NCBI GenBank assembly: GCA_016722515.1
Contig: JADKJE010000004.1
Location: 124,001 to 188,000, forward strand
Source of the DNA: Alphaproteobacteria bacterium
GTDB lineage: Bacteria > Pseudomonadota > Alphaproteobacteria > Rickettsiales > JADKJE01
Direction of reading: 5' to 3'
DNA: 64,000 nucleotides
Part shown: one piece after another, positions 9,704 through 18,789 of the stretch
Layout: each line of letters begins with the position of its first letter
Position numbering within the stretch: position 1 is the first letter of the stretch
Notes under the pieces: generated by a model
Databases searched by the model: none
Seen by the model: only the letters and a program-made list of their open reading frames with translations
Told to the model about the DNA's origin: nothing
Program-made: the position numbers and the translations under genes

Positions 9704-10123
9704 CTACATCCCGATTTTAAACACATAGACAGCGCTGGCCAGTGTCAACACACTAGCTCCAACAAGCGCTGCGATACCACTTTTGGTGACTGTGGTAAGT
9801 GCATAGCCCTTGCCCATATCCCAAAACAAATGGCGAATACCATTGCAGAGATGATAATACAAACAAAAAGCCCATCCCAACAACACAACTAAACCCACTG
9901 GTGAGCGCAATATGCCTGCAACCCCTTCAATAGAATAGCCATATGCGGCAAACACAAACAACCACACCAAGCCAACCAGCCCAGTATAAATAATCACTCC
10001 CGTTATACGGTGAAGGATAGAAAGTGTCGAGGTGATCTGTGGTTTATAAATAGACAAATGCGGCGACAAAGGCCGCTTGCGTGAAGAGCTGCTCGAAGAA
10101 CTGCTTGGAGACGGAGACGACAT
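9704..10123 (-). CDS. sdhC: Succinate dehydrogenase cytochrome b556 subunit
   Basis: SdhC anchors complex II and provides a heme ligand and part of the quinone site. The family motif RPLSPHLSIYKPQITSTLS, then ILHRITG, is followed by three membrane helices and HLCNGIRHLFWDMG, which holds the heme-ligand histidine. I place the start at 10123, where AAGGAA precedes the ATG; an upstream ATG at 10174 would add 17 unlikely residues. The N-terminal leader is unusual, with a run of eight serines within MSSPSPS...SRKRPLSP. It is the first gene of the operon, and 14 bases separate its stop from the sdhD start. Confidence 0.96.
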   Translation of the reverse strand: MSSPSPSSSSSSSSRKRPLSPHLSIYKPQITSTLSILHRITGVIIYTGLVGLVWLFVFAAYGYSIEGVAGILRSPVGLVVLLGWAFCLYYHLCNGIRHLFWDMGKGYALTTVTKSGIAALVGASVLTLASAVYVFKIGM

Positions 10124-10376
10124 AATGTTCCTTGCGTTAAAACAAACATACTTAAAGTTATATGTTCCTAGCAATAGCGGAGTTTTACGTTAGGGTCAAG
10201 TTGTAATTGAAGGCCTGGAACAGCCTGTTTAGTCTCTTGCAACATGCCGTCATCAATGTTCGATAGACACTACTATATATACTTTTATATCTACTTTGCA
10301 ATTCTTCATAAACCATTAATATACCCTGTGTTACACTAGAAGGATAGCAATGGTGTTTGCACGGAGATGTTTGCTC

Positions 10377-11933
10377 ATGCCCAACGGTAGAGGTATCCTT
10401 AAATTTCATAACAGCTTGAAAGGCTTTACACTCGTAGAAATGAGCGTGGTACTGGTTATTATTGGCTTGCTTATTTTAGCCGTTGTCGGGGCTTCGGCAT
10501 TGCTCAAAGGTGCTAAAGCAAACCGTATGATTGAAGATGTTCAACATTTTACTGACATGGCCGAAGACTTTGAAAAAATCTATGGTGCCCCCCCGGGAGA
10601 TATTACCAATTTTGATACATTCTTTCCCGGCGAAACCAATGGTAATGGTGACAGCAGTATCAGCGCAACCGGCAATGAAGATTTATTATTCTGGCATCAT
10701 TTGCAGGCAGCCTCTATTTTTACTGCTGCTAAATTTGATGGAACCAGCCGCTATGAACCAGGCAAAGGGGTGCCTGTAGCCCCCTTCCGCAATAGCGGCT
10801 ATAAAGTTCGCAAAGACTCCACGTTAGGGCTGTATTTTGAAATAGCTGGTTTTTCCACCTCACCTAACGCCGAATCAAATGGTGTTTTAACTCCAGATCA
10901 AGCCGCCAACATTGATCAACGCGTTGATGATAGCGACCCGAACAAAGGACGCGTACGTGGCTCTGGAACGGGCTGCGTTTTATCAGGCAAATATAATATC
11001 GCCAATGATAATGACGTCTGCATTCTTAAAATATTAGGCCGTGCTCAATCCAAAACCGAAACACCAGGAACGTTGGCTACCTGTTCCAGCCCCACCGGCG
11101 TCGAAGGTGAAGTGCAGGTTGACAGCACTACCGGTAACCAATGTCCCGATGGTTATGAAGGGAAAGTCTTGAGAGTGTGCCAGGCAAATGGCAGCTGGGA
11201 AATAGAGAAACGCTGTGAAATTATCCGCTGCTATGGTGGTAACACGTATCAAGAGACCCGAAATCTAACCTGTCCAAGCGCTTATACAGGAACATACAAA
11301 GAAATTTGCACCCAAGGGGCCGTCTGGGAAACACAAAATCCAAGCACCTTCCCATGCTCGGCAAAAGCTGGGGATTCATGCTCGTCAGCACGCAGTTTAC
11401 CGTGTCCCATAGGATACACCGGCAGTATCAGCCAAACGTGTACCAATGGTGTTTATGATACACCAGTGACATCCAGCTGCGTTCCTATCACGTGTTCTGA
11501 AAGCGGCACTCCCCGCAATATCGGCTATATTTCAACAACGGTTAAAACCTGCAGTGGTAGCTTTACGTCCGGCGAATACACGAGCGTCTGTACCATCGAT
11601 CAACGCTCTGGCAAGCAGTGGAAAGCCATCACCAATACATGTCAGGCCAGCAGCCCATGCTCAACTCCGGGTGCTACTCAAACTCTCAGTTGCCCTGATG
11701 GTGAAGCTGGAGCCATGCTTCAAACCTGCCCATCATCCGGTGCAAACTGGGTAACCACGTCTAATACCTGTATTGCCAAAAAATGCGGTGGTGAGACTAT
11801 CGGTTCGTACAGACTGGTTGAAGGAGATGTCTCTTCGGGAGGCGAATGCCCTTCAGGCCACTCAGGGACTGTACTTGAAATATGCCAGGAAGATGGGACA
11901 TGGGCCAGGGATTATTCAAACTGTACGCCTTAG
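10377..11933 (+). CDS. Type IV pilin-like protein with cysteine-rich repeat tail
   Basis: The N-terminus has a class III (prepilin) signal: KGFTLVEMSVVLVIIGLL, with Gly-Phe at the peptidase site, Glu at +5 and a long hydrophobic helix, as in type IV pilins and type II secretion pseudopilins. A globular region with acidic Asn/Gly segments (GETNGNGDSSI) follows. From about residue 225 of the longest frame the protein becomes a series of ~45-60-residue modules of the form CP.GY.G....C..NG.W......C, at least five in number, which would be disulfide-bonded outside the cell. I know no standard pilin with this tail; an adhesive minor pilin is my inference. A start at 10350 is possible, but the ATG at 10377 has GGAG upstream. 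It is a lone gene, with a palindromic repeat after its stop. Confidence 0.8.
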   Translation: MPNGRGILKFHNSLKGFTLVEMSVVLVIIGLLILAVVGASALLKGAKANRMIEDVQHFTDMAEDFEKIYGAPPGDITNFDTFFPGETNGNGDSSISATGNEDLLFWHHLQAASIFTAAKFDGTSRYEPGKGVPVAPFRNSGYKVRKDSTLGLYFEIAGFSTSPNAESNGVLTPDQAANIDQRVDDSDPNKGRVRGSGTGCVLSGKYNIANDNDVCILKILGRAQSKTETPGTLATCSSPTGVEGEVQVDSTTGNQCPDGYEGKVLRVCQANGSWEIEKRCEIIRCYGGNTYQETRNLTCPSAYTGTYKEICTQGAVWETQNPSTFPCSAKAGDSCSSARSLPCPIGYTGSISQTCTNGVYDTPVTSSCVPITCSESGTPRNIGYISTTVKTCSGSFTSGEYTSVCTIDQRSGKQWKAITNTCQASSPCSTPGATQTLSCPDGEAGAMLQTCPSSGANWVTTSNTCIAKKCGGETIGSYRLVEGDVSSGGECPSGHSGTVLEICQEDGTWARDYSNCTP

Positions 11934-11955
11934 CCTTCTAACGCGAGATGAATTT

Positions 11956-12191
11956 GGAATTGCGCTAGTCGCGCAATTCGTGTTGTTCTGGATCCTCGGT
12001 TGTTAGATGAGCGCTCGCTTACGGCTCACCGCTCATCTAACAACCGAGGAGAACGGCGTTTTTTGGGATGGATTTTTACCCATACACACCGTCATACTCA
12101 CCTTTTTTAATCAGTATGAGCCGTAGGCGAGTGCTGATTAAAAGAGGTGGGTATCCAGCACAACACGTATTGCGCGACTAGCGCAATTCCA
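11956..12191. repeat. Composite nested palindromic element, copy 2
   Basis: The outer arms, about 41 bases each, are nearly perfect inverted repeats (ggaattgcgctagtcgcgc at the left, its complement ending at 12191). Each arm starts with its own small hairpin AATTGCGC-tagtc-GCGCAATT. Inside are two further hairpins: a perfect 21-bp stem at 11993-12013/12030-12050, and a 16-bp stem with one G-T pair at 12099-12114/12134-12149. Both inner hairpins have the loop core GAGCCGTAGGCGAG or its complement. A T-run at 12059-12064 follows the first hairpin, which might terminate the pilin-like transcript. MITE-like organisation; no ORF inside. Confidence 0.9.
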
Positions 12192-12368
12192 TATCCTTCA
12201 CGTCACACAGGCTTTAAGAAACAAAACAGCGATTTTATGGTTATCTTTAGCCCCTCCCCAGTTTTGATCTTGGAATACCGAGTTATAAGCCTCGTTTCAA
12301 CTCCCGTCTCTATTTGCTTTATAACACATATTATGCTATCATCCTTGCTCACACAAAACGCTAAAACT

Positions 12369-13361
12369 ATGGTTACACCGACTCTTTCACCTCTGACGCA
12401 GACACACAAACCCGATCCTTTTCTAATCGATAGCACCCTTGACGTGTTTGCCGAGATTGAAGCCTTGCGTAAAGAACGCAATGCGGTCATCCTTGCCCAC
12501 TATTATCAGGACAGCGAAATTCAGGATATCGCCGATTTCGTCGGAGATTCCCTTGAGCTCTCTCGTAAAGCGGCGTCAACAGATGCCAGCACCATTGTTT
12601 TTTGTGGTGTTACTTTTATGGGTGAAGTCGCTAAAATCCTTAATCCCCATAAAACCGTACTGATCCCCGACCTTCAAGCCGGTTGCTCATTAGAAGAATC
12701 GTGCCAGCCGCAGGCATTTGATTTCTTCCGCAAAAAATATCCAGACCATCTGGTTTTGACTTATATAAACTCCTCAGCTGAGATCAAGGCAATGTCTGAT
12801 ATCATTGTAACCTCCTCTAATGCTGAACGAATCATCAACCAGATCCCGAAAGATCAACCCATCCTGTTTGCCCCTGATAAATATCTGGGCGCTTACCTGG
12901 CTAAAAAAACCGGTCGTGATATGGTTTTATGGCAAGGAACCTGTATTGTCCATGAGCAATTTTCTGAACGGTCTTTAATTCAGCTTAAAACCCAACATCC
13001 AGCAGCCCACGTCATTGCCCATCCTGAATGCCCCGAGCATTTACTCAGACATGCCAGCCATATTGGCTCCACCAGTTCGCTGCTAAGCTTTACCGGAAGA
13101 CATCCTGGATCTGATTTTATCGTCCTCACCGAAGCTGGCATCATCCACCAGATGAAAAAACTCTCTCCGGGAAGTCGTTTTTATGACGTAGCGGGTTCGG
13201 AAGGTTCATGCACCTCCTGTAACCATTGTCCATTCATGAGACTCAATACCATCGAAAAACTCTATCTATGCCTGCGCGACCAAACGCCTGCCCTACAGGT
13301 GGACATGGCACTGTTAGACCAGGCAAAAATTCCGCTAGTACGCATGCTCGAAATGTCTTAG
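12369..13361 (+). CDS. nadA: Quinolinate synthase
   Basis: NadA condenses iminoaspartate with dihydroxyacetone phosphate to quinolinate in NAD synthesis, using a 4Fe-4S cluster. The three cluster cysteines are visible in VFCGVTFMGEVAK, in WQGTCIVHEQF and in GSCTSCNHCPFMRLNTIEKL. AHYYQDSEIQDIADFVGDSL is the conserved N-terminal substrate region. The frame is open back to 12147, but that upstream part is repeat-derived and not conserved. I chose the ATG at 12369; 12333 is also possible and neither has a clear Shine-Dalgarno. NadB and NadC are not in the window. No operon partner. Confidence 0.95.
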   Translation: MVTPTLSPLTQTHKPDPFLIDSTLDVFAEIEALRKERNAVILAHYYQDSEIQDIADFVGDSLELSRKAASTDASTIVFCGVTFMGEVAKILNPHKTVLIPDLQAGCSLEESCQPQAFDFFRKKYPDHLVLTYINSSAEIKAMSDIIVTSSNAERIINQIPKDQPILFAPDKYLGAYLAKKTGRDMVLWQGTCIVHEQFSERSLIQLKTQHPAAHVIAHPECPEHLLRHASHIGSTSSLLSFTGRHPGSDFIVLTEAGIIHQMKKLSPGSRFYDVAGSEGSCTSCNHCPFMRLNTIEKLYLCLRDQTPALQVDMALLDQAKIPLVRMLEMS

Positions 13362-13452
13362 GAAGCGTAGCCCCCCTCAAAAAAGGGGCAGAGTCCAATA
13401 ATACGCATTACTCCCACGCCCCATGCAATTTTTGATTGTCTTTACGCATTGC

Positions 13453-13505
13453 TTGACAATTTACCCCAGTAGTATTACCATTACTAGTAAGAGTAATACT
13501 ACTGG
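13453..13505 (+). promoter_or_regulatory. Promoter with operator palindrome for the VapBC-type pair
   Basis: TTGACA at 13453-13458 is a consensus -35 box. A perfect 13-bp inverted repeat, ccagtagtattac at 13466-13478 and gtaatactactgg at 13493-13505, overlaps the expected -10 and start region and ends 11 bases before the antitoxin ATG. This is the usual layout for autoregulation by an AbrB-type antitoxin. Confidence 0.75.
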
Positions 13506-13516
13506 AGGTTGTTTTT

Positions 13517-13729
13517 ATGATGATCACCCAAAAAGGACAAGTTACGATTCCCCAAGATATCCGTGAAAAGTATGGATTCTTCCCCCACACAGACATTGCT
13601 TTTGTAGAGGAAGATGGCAAAGTTTACATAAAAAAAACACAATCAAGATTGACAAAGCTTCGCGGCATTGCTAGAGGTAAATTTACCACAGAAGAAATTA
13701 TGGAACTCACACGCGATGATTCTCATTGA
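13517..13729 (+). CDS. AbrB/MazE-type antitoxin (VapB-like)
   Basis: The 70-residue protein begins MMITQKGQVTIPQDIREKYG, the swapped-hairpin AbrB DNA-binding signature, with a short C-terminal tail (GIARGKFTTEEIMELTRDD) that would wrap around the toxin. It should neutralise the downstream PIN nuclease and repress the shared promoter through the palindrome at 13466-13505. GGAGG lies eight bases before the ATG. The toxin gene overlaps it by 14 bases, a strong sign of translational coupling. Confidence 0.92.
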   Translation: MMITQKGQVTIPQDIREKYGFFPHTDIAFVEEDGKVYIKKTQSRLTKLRGIARGKFTTEEIMELTRDDSH

Positions 13730-14108
13730 TAGCAATGTCATTATTGATATCATGACCGAAAATCCCGTATGGGGAGAATGGTCATTTAATATTGTGGACT
13801 CACAACTTGATACGATTGCAATCAACCCCATCATCTATGCCGAAATCTCTGTTAAATATGAACAGATGGAACCATTAGACGAAGCCATTCAACCGTTTAA
13901 ACGATTGGACTTACCTTACGAAGCTGCATTTCTTGCTGGAAAAGCCTTTCTAAAATACCGCACCCTGGGTGGAAAAAAAGAGACTCCTCTGCCTGATTTT
14001 TTTATAGGTGCCCATGCAGCAATTTTAGATATTCCTCTGATCACACGGGATATTCATCACTATCGAGCATACTTCCCCCGTGTTAAACTGATTCACCCTT
14101 TTTCGTGA
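13716..14108 (+). CDS. PIN-domain ribonuclease toxin (VapC-like)
   Basis: The start at 13716 gives MILIDSNVIIDIMTENPVWG, the canonical PIN N-terminus with the first catalytic aspartate. The other acidic residues are in NPIIYAEISVKYE, in LPDFFIGAHAAILD and in LITRDIHHYRAYFP. The 130-residue length is normal. By family knowledge it cleaves RNA (often tRNA or rRNA) when released from the antitoxin. A longer frame from 13668 exists but would overlap the antitoxin deeply and lacks homology. The pair looks intact. Confidence 0.92.
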   Translation: MILIDSNVIIDIMTENPVWGEWSFNIVDSQLDTIAINPIIYAEISVKYEQMEPLDEAIQPFKRLDLPYEAAFLAGKAFLKYRTLGGKKETPLPDFFIGAHAAILDIPLITRDIHHYRAYFPRVKLIHPFS

Positions 14109-14116
14109 TTGTTAGC

Positions 14117-16465
14117 TTATAACCATTCAATTTTAACCTGGATCGGCTTGGCGCCATATTGTTTTGGCAACCAGAAACGGATTGTTCCATCTTGCTGACG
14201 AACGACATCCATAACCTTATTAATTCCAGCTATACTCACTTTAGCATGGGTTCCTTGAGGTATAGACCATTGCATTTCACCCAAACCATATCCCCGGGCG
14301 GTAAACTCAACACTCTTTCCTTGATAATGCGTATGATGAATAAGCCAACGGCTAGAGATAAGATACGGCTTCGCATCCGTTGGAGAACCCAATAAAGTTG
14401 GCAATGCTTTAAGATAAATAACAGGCTCACTCTCTGCAGCATCGAGGTAAATATAGAGGGAACCTTGATAATGACGTTCGCCAATGATGCCCTTAGATTT
14501 AGAAAAATCAACCCCCTTCATCGATGCTTTGTCAAAGCGGATCGTCTGTAAATCTCCACGATTTTTAACCAGCCAGCCATCTCCGGGGACGGCTTCCACT
14601 TGTAGGTGATAGAATCCTTCAATAATGCCCGCATACAGACTCGCCTCAATGGGCGCAATCTCATTGGCCATTGCATAATTGAAATTATCTTCCAGCGCGA
14701 TCAGACTTGCATCTTTTTCACCAGAATACATATGGTAATAGATATTAAGCGGTTTTACGCGCATAGGAAATTCTGTATTTTTTAGCGTCGTAATTAAAAA
14801 TCTGAACCCATGGAAACGTCCTGTCCATAAATCGGTATAGGTATTCTCATTACTATTGGATGAATAAACCTGTACGTAATCACCGATTTTAATCCCCACA
14901 GGTGCCACCCAGCCATAGGAAGGATACTCGCGGTCATAGCGACTATCGCCACCATTGATATTACGCAATCCTGCTTCTTTGACTTTTTCAAAGGCGGTTT
15001 TAAAAGGAGCCGTATTACCAGACCACATAAGCATGGTTACAGGTTTGTCCGCGGGTGCTAAGGCTTTTATTTTATTCACAGAGCCCTTAATTTCGTTAGC
15101 CAAATCAAAAGGCTTATCGGCAAAAGCGCGTGGAATTTCGTAATCAATTATCTTATTTTCTTTACGCTGAACGCGTTCCTGAGTTTTGGCTAATTTTTGA
15201 TAGAGCTTAACAAACAGAGGGGAAGCATTACGGCTAACCCGTCGATATAAGGGCATATAAGGCGATTCTTTTTCTTTACTATACTGTTCAAAAAATTCCC
15301 ACTCATAGGGATGGCTGTAGGTATGAGTCGCCACTTCCACTTGAGGTAAGGCTAATAATTCCTTCGCAACCCTTCTGCTTTCTTCAGTACCAACCCATTG
15401 AGTATCAATATCAGCAGCGATGGGTGATACCGTCACCGGTAAGTCGGGATACGCTTTAATGGCATGCTCCATCACCACTTCCGACGATAAGACTTCATTA
15501 CCACGATACTCTTCAACCGATGAAATATTATTCCAGCCATCGCCATCGATATGGCTGTAATAAATTCGCCTGCCTGCGATCGTGGTTACATCGGGCCTTG
15601 GCATGTTATCGGTTTGAAATACTTTTCCAAAATAGACAAATGGATTGATGTACCACATCCGTATTTCATGTCCACGCATGGATGTATCGACACCAGCCTG
15701 TACCGCCTTACTGCGGCCTAGATCTTCAGGCGTTTCCTGGAAATAAAAACCATAATTATCTGCCACATAACCACCGTTAGGATGGCTTACCACCAGGTGA
15801 CTGCGGGTAGATTCATTATCGCCTTGCTCTACCACCAGGTGCGAGACCGTATCTTTACTAATAGCCATCATCCGCTGATAGGGCATTAAGAACCCGGTAA
15901 GCAAGCGCTCAAAATCAACCATCTCCAAATCTTTCTTGATGTATTTCACATGATAGGTGAGATTAACCCATTCATCTTCATCACGAAGACCAATCTTTGC
16001 AAGAAACTGATTGATCAAATAGACCGGCGTTTCTTTTCCCAATTTATCTTCATAAAATCCAGGGTCGCCAATGATCACAAATTTTTTACCCGAATCGATC
16101 ACTTCTGAGGCCCATTTAAGGTAATCCGCTGGGTTGCCCATATGAGTACCGGGTGAAAACCAGGTGATAACACCACGCACATCGTGACGGCCTTTAATAT
16201 TAGGCAACCCCTTGCGGATATCGTAATGCTCCATGGTTAGGCCCAATTGATTCAACGGCATTTCGGCCAATCGATGGGTCGGTGAATAACGTACGCCTTC
16301 GACCCCTTCGCCATTATATAAGCCAATGACCACACGAGGAATCGGCTGTGCCCACACGAAGCCAGGCAAACAGATTGCCATAAACAGGCACACAACCACG
16401 CCCAAACGGCTCACGTTGGAAATAAATCGATGCCCATACCTGATGATTCGATTACCCCTTGTCAC
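14117..16465 (-). CDS. PelA-like secreted polysaccharide deacetylase, paralogue 2
   Basis: A signal peptide (VVVCLFMAICLPGFVWAQ) precedes a protein of 782 residues. It begins with a Rossmann-like region (PRVVIGLYNGEGVEGVRYSP), followed by a carbohydrate deacetylase core with YYSHIDGDGWNN supplying the metal-binding aspartates and VEVATHTYSHPYEWEFF supplying the metal-binding histidines. A beta-rich C-terminal region follows. This is the layout of the C-terminal part of PelA, which deacetylates GalNAc/GlcNAc polymers in the periplasm during Pel biofilm synthesis. The GTG start at 16465 follows AAAGGT and overlaps the previous gene by 14 bases. It is paralogous over its full length to the gene at 16452-18788. 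Substrate is inferred. Confidence 0.82.
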   Translation of the reverse strand: MTRGNRIIRYGHRFISNVSRLGVVVCLFMAICLPGFVWAQPIPRVVIGLYNGEGVEGVRYSPTHRLAEMPLNQLGLTMEHYDIRKGLPNIKGRHDVRGVITWFSPGTHMGNPADYLKWASEVIDSGKKFVIIGDPGFYEDKLGKETPVYLINQFLAKIGLRDEDEWVNLTYHVKYIKKDLEMVDFERLLTGFLMPYQRMMAISKDTVSHLVVEQGDNESTRSHLVVSHPNGGYVADNYGFYFQETPEDLGRSKAVQAGVDTSMRGHEIRMWYINPFVYFGKVFQTDNMPRPDVTTIAGRRIYYSHIDGDGWNNISSVEEYRGNEVLSSEVVMEHAIKAYPDLPVTVSPIAADIDTQWVGTEESRRVAKELLALPQVEVATHTYSHPYEWEFFEQYSKEKESPYMPLYRRVSRNASPLFVKLYQKLAKTQERVQRKENKIIDYEIPRAFADKPFDLANEIKGSVNKIKALAPADKPVTMLMWSGNTAPFKTAFEKVKEAGLRNINGGDSRYDREYPSYGWVAPVGIKIGDYVQVYSSNSNENTYTDLWTGRFHGFRFLITTLKNTEFPMRVKPLNIYYHMYSGEKDASLIALEDNFNYAMANEIAPIEASLYAGIIEGFYHLQVEAVPGDGWLVKNRGDLQTIRFDKASMKGVDFSKSKGIIGERHYQGSLYIYLDAAESEPVIYLKALPTLLGSPTDAKPYLISSRWLIHHTHYQGKSVEFTARGYGLGEMQWSIPQGTHAKVSIAGINKVMDVVRQQDGTIRFWLPKQYGAKPIQVKIEWL

Positions 16466-18788
16466 GGTTAGTTACCTTTACCTCAATGGGTTGCAAACTA
16501 TCTTGTTTGGGCAATACAAAACGTATGGTTCCATCAGATTGTCGTTTTGCATGGGTTATAAACGGTGTGGATGTTCCATGGACTTCAATTTGGTAATTGC
16601 CCTCATCAGGGACATACCATTTCATTTCGCCACGACCATAGCCTCGTGTACTAAAGGCATAACCTGAATCACCGATTTTTAAATGATTGATTAACCAGCG
16701 GCTGTCCACCAGGTAGGGACGATCTTCATTTGCAGGTCCCATAAACGATGAGAGCGTTTTTAATGTAATAACCGGATCGGGTTCGTTTGCATCCAGGTAA
16801 ACATAGAGCGATCCTTGAAATTGCCGCTCACCAATAACCCCTCTTGATCGCTCAAAATCGATTGCCTTTTTGGATGCCTTATCAAACCGTATCGTCTGTA
16901 GTTCTCCTCTATTTCTGACAATCCAGGCATTACCGGGCAATTCTTCTAACTGCACACGATAAAATCCTTGAACAATACGTGAGTATTCACTGGCTTCTAC
17001 CGGCGTGATATCCTGTTGCATGGCATAATCAAGATTTTGTTTTAGGGCATCCAGGCTTGCTTCTTTTTCTCCGGTATACATATGGTAATAGATATTAAAG
17101 GGTTTCACACGCATCGGAAAATCCGTGTTCTTTATCGTCGATAATAAATATTTAAAACCATGATACCGCCCCGTCCATAAGTCGGTATAGGTGTTTTCAT
17201 TACTGCTTGAAGAGTAAACCTGCAATTCGTTGCCGCGTCTTAGACCAAGAGGTGAAACCCAACCATAGGAGGGATATTCACGGTCATAGCGGCTGTCACC
17301 ACCATTGATATTAGCAATGCCTGCTTCCCTTACTTTTTTAATCGCCTCTTCATACGGCATAGTATTTCCAGACCACATCAATATGTTGACCGGCTTATTT
17401 TTAGGCGCTACTTTTTGAATTGCCTGAATTGAACCAGCAACTTCCCTGTTTAGATCAAAGGATTTCTCCAAATAAGCCCGTGGCATTTCATACAGAGAGC
17501 CTTCACGCCATCTCCCCTTATAACCTTGTACGCGTGCTTGCGTTTTAGAAATCAAATTGGCTATTTTGACGTAAAGGGGCGACGCATTTGGATTATAACG
17601 CTTACCCATAGGGCTATAACCTTTTTCTAATTCACGGTTATAATGTTCAAAAAACTGCCACTCGTAAGGGTGCGTAAATGTATGCGAACCCACTTCAACG
17701 TGAGGCAGGGCAAATAATTGTTTAGCAACGCGAATACCGTCGGGAATGCCAGCCCAGCTCAAATCCATTTCAGCGGCAATAGGAGCAACGGTAATGGGTA
17801 GGTCTGGATAAGCTTTAATCGCATTATCCATAATCACTTGCGATGAAAGCACGTCCTGGTGACGGTATTTTTCAACATAGGTCACATTATTCCAGCCATC
17901 CCCGTCGATATGACTGTAATAAATTCTGCGCCCAGCCAGCGTTGATGCATCGGGTTTGGGTAAATCATCGGTTTGAAACGCTTTGCTAAAAAACGCGAAG
18001 GGATTAATATTCCACATGCGGATTTCTTTATTGGTCATGGAGGTATCACCGCCAATTTCGATAGGCTTCCTACCTGCACCATCATATTCTTCGTGTAAAT
18101 AAAACGCGTAATTTTCAGCCACAAACCCGCCATGCGGATTGGTCACGACCAGGTGGCTGCGCGTATTTGTATCATCGCCTTGCTGAACCGTTAAATAAGA
18201 TGTTGTATCCTTGCCAACCACACTAATTCTTTGGTAAGGAAATAAAAATTTGGTCAGCTGCCGTTCAAAATCAACCATCTCCAAATCTTTTTTGATAAAC
18301 ACCACATTGCGTATGACATTCACCCATTCATCATTATCTTGAATGCCTAACTTGGAATATAAATGGTTAATTTGATAGACTGGCGTTTCATGATTTTGAC
18401 TATCAACATAAAAACCAGGATCTCCCAGAATCACTAATTTTTTGTCAGAATTAATGACATCCTCAGCCCATTTCAAATATGCCTGTGGGTTTTTCATGCG
18501 TGTTCCAGAAGAATACCATGTCAACACTCCGCGTACGTCCTTGCGGCCTTTGATATCCGGTAATCCTTTGCGAACATCATAATGTTCAACGACCAATCCC
18601 ACTTGGTTTAACGGCATTTCTGCAAATCGATGGGTAGGAGAAAAGCGGACACCATCAATCCCCTCACCATTATAAAGGGCGATCACCACCCGTGGAACAG
18701 GCTGAGCAAACGCATCATGTGGCATCATCCACTGACACCCTACCGCAACGAAGCATCCGATAAGAAACTTTTTCAGGTGAGATATCAT
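16452..18788 (-). CDS. PelA-like secreted polysaccharide deacetylase, paralogue 1
   Basis: 778 residues with a signal peptide (FLIGCFVAVGCQWMMPHDAF, then AQ). It has the same order as its downstream paralogue: N-terminal Rossmann-like region (PRVVIALYNGEGIDGVRFSP), deacetylase motifs YYSHIDGDGWNN and VEVGSHTFTHPYEWQFF, a conserved MLMWSGNT-like strand (here ILMWSGNTMPYEEAIKK), and a jelly-roll-like C-terminus. Both copies keep the metal-binding residues, so both are probably active. AGAGGAAAG lies before the ATG. It follows the GH114-like gene by one base. In canonical PelA the GH114 and deacetylase domains are in one chain; here they are separate genes and the deacetylase is duplicated. Confidence 0.82.
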   Translation of the reverse strand: MISHLKKFLIGCFVAVGCQWMMPHDAFAQPVPRVVIALYNGEGIDGVRFSPTHRFAEMPLNQVGLVVEHYDVRKGLPDIKGRKDVRGVLTWYSSGTRMKNPQAYLKWAEDVINSDKKLVILGDPGFYVDSQNHETPVYQINHLYSKLGIQDNDEWVNVIRNVVFIKKDLEMVDFERQLTKFLFPYQRISVVGKDTTSYLTVQQGDDTNTRSHLVVTNPHGGFVAENYAFYLHEEYDGAGRKPIEIGGDTSMTNKEIRMWNINPFAFFSKAFQTDDLPKPDASTLAGRRIYYSHIDGDGWNNVTYVEKYRHQDVLSSQVIMDNAIKAYPDLPITVAPIAAEMDLSWAGIPDGIRVAKQLFALPHVEVGSHTFTHPYEWQFFEHYNRELEKGYSPMGKRYNPNASPLYVKIANLISKTQARVQGYKGRWREGSLYEMPRAYLEKSFDLNREVAGSIQAIQKVAPKNKPVNILMWSGNTMPYEEAIKKVREAGIANINGGDSRYDREYPSYGWVSPLGLRRGNELQVYSSSSNENTYTDLWTGRYHGFKYLLSTIKNTDFPMRVKPFNIYYHMYTGEKEASLDALKQNLDYAMQQDITPVEASEYSRIVQGFYRVQLEELPGNAWIVRNRGELQTIRFDKASKKAIDFERSRGVIGERQFQGSLYVYLDANEPDPVITLKTLSSFMGPANEDRPYLVDSRWLINHLKIGDSGYAFSTRGYGRGEMKWYVPDEGNYQIEVHGTSTPFITHAKRQSDGTIRFVLPKQDSLQPIEVKVTNRDKG

Positions 18789-18789
18789 A

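Noticed and set aside
10185..10409. Minus-strand ORF upstream of the pilin-like gene
   Set aside because: Short, no homology-like features, overlaps the probable promoter and start region of the pilin-like gene.
12147..12368. Longer N-terminus for NadA
   Set aside because: The extra 74 codons run through the palindromic element and the following spacer and do not resemble the family.
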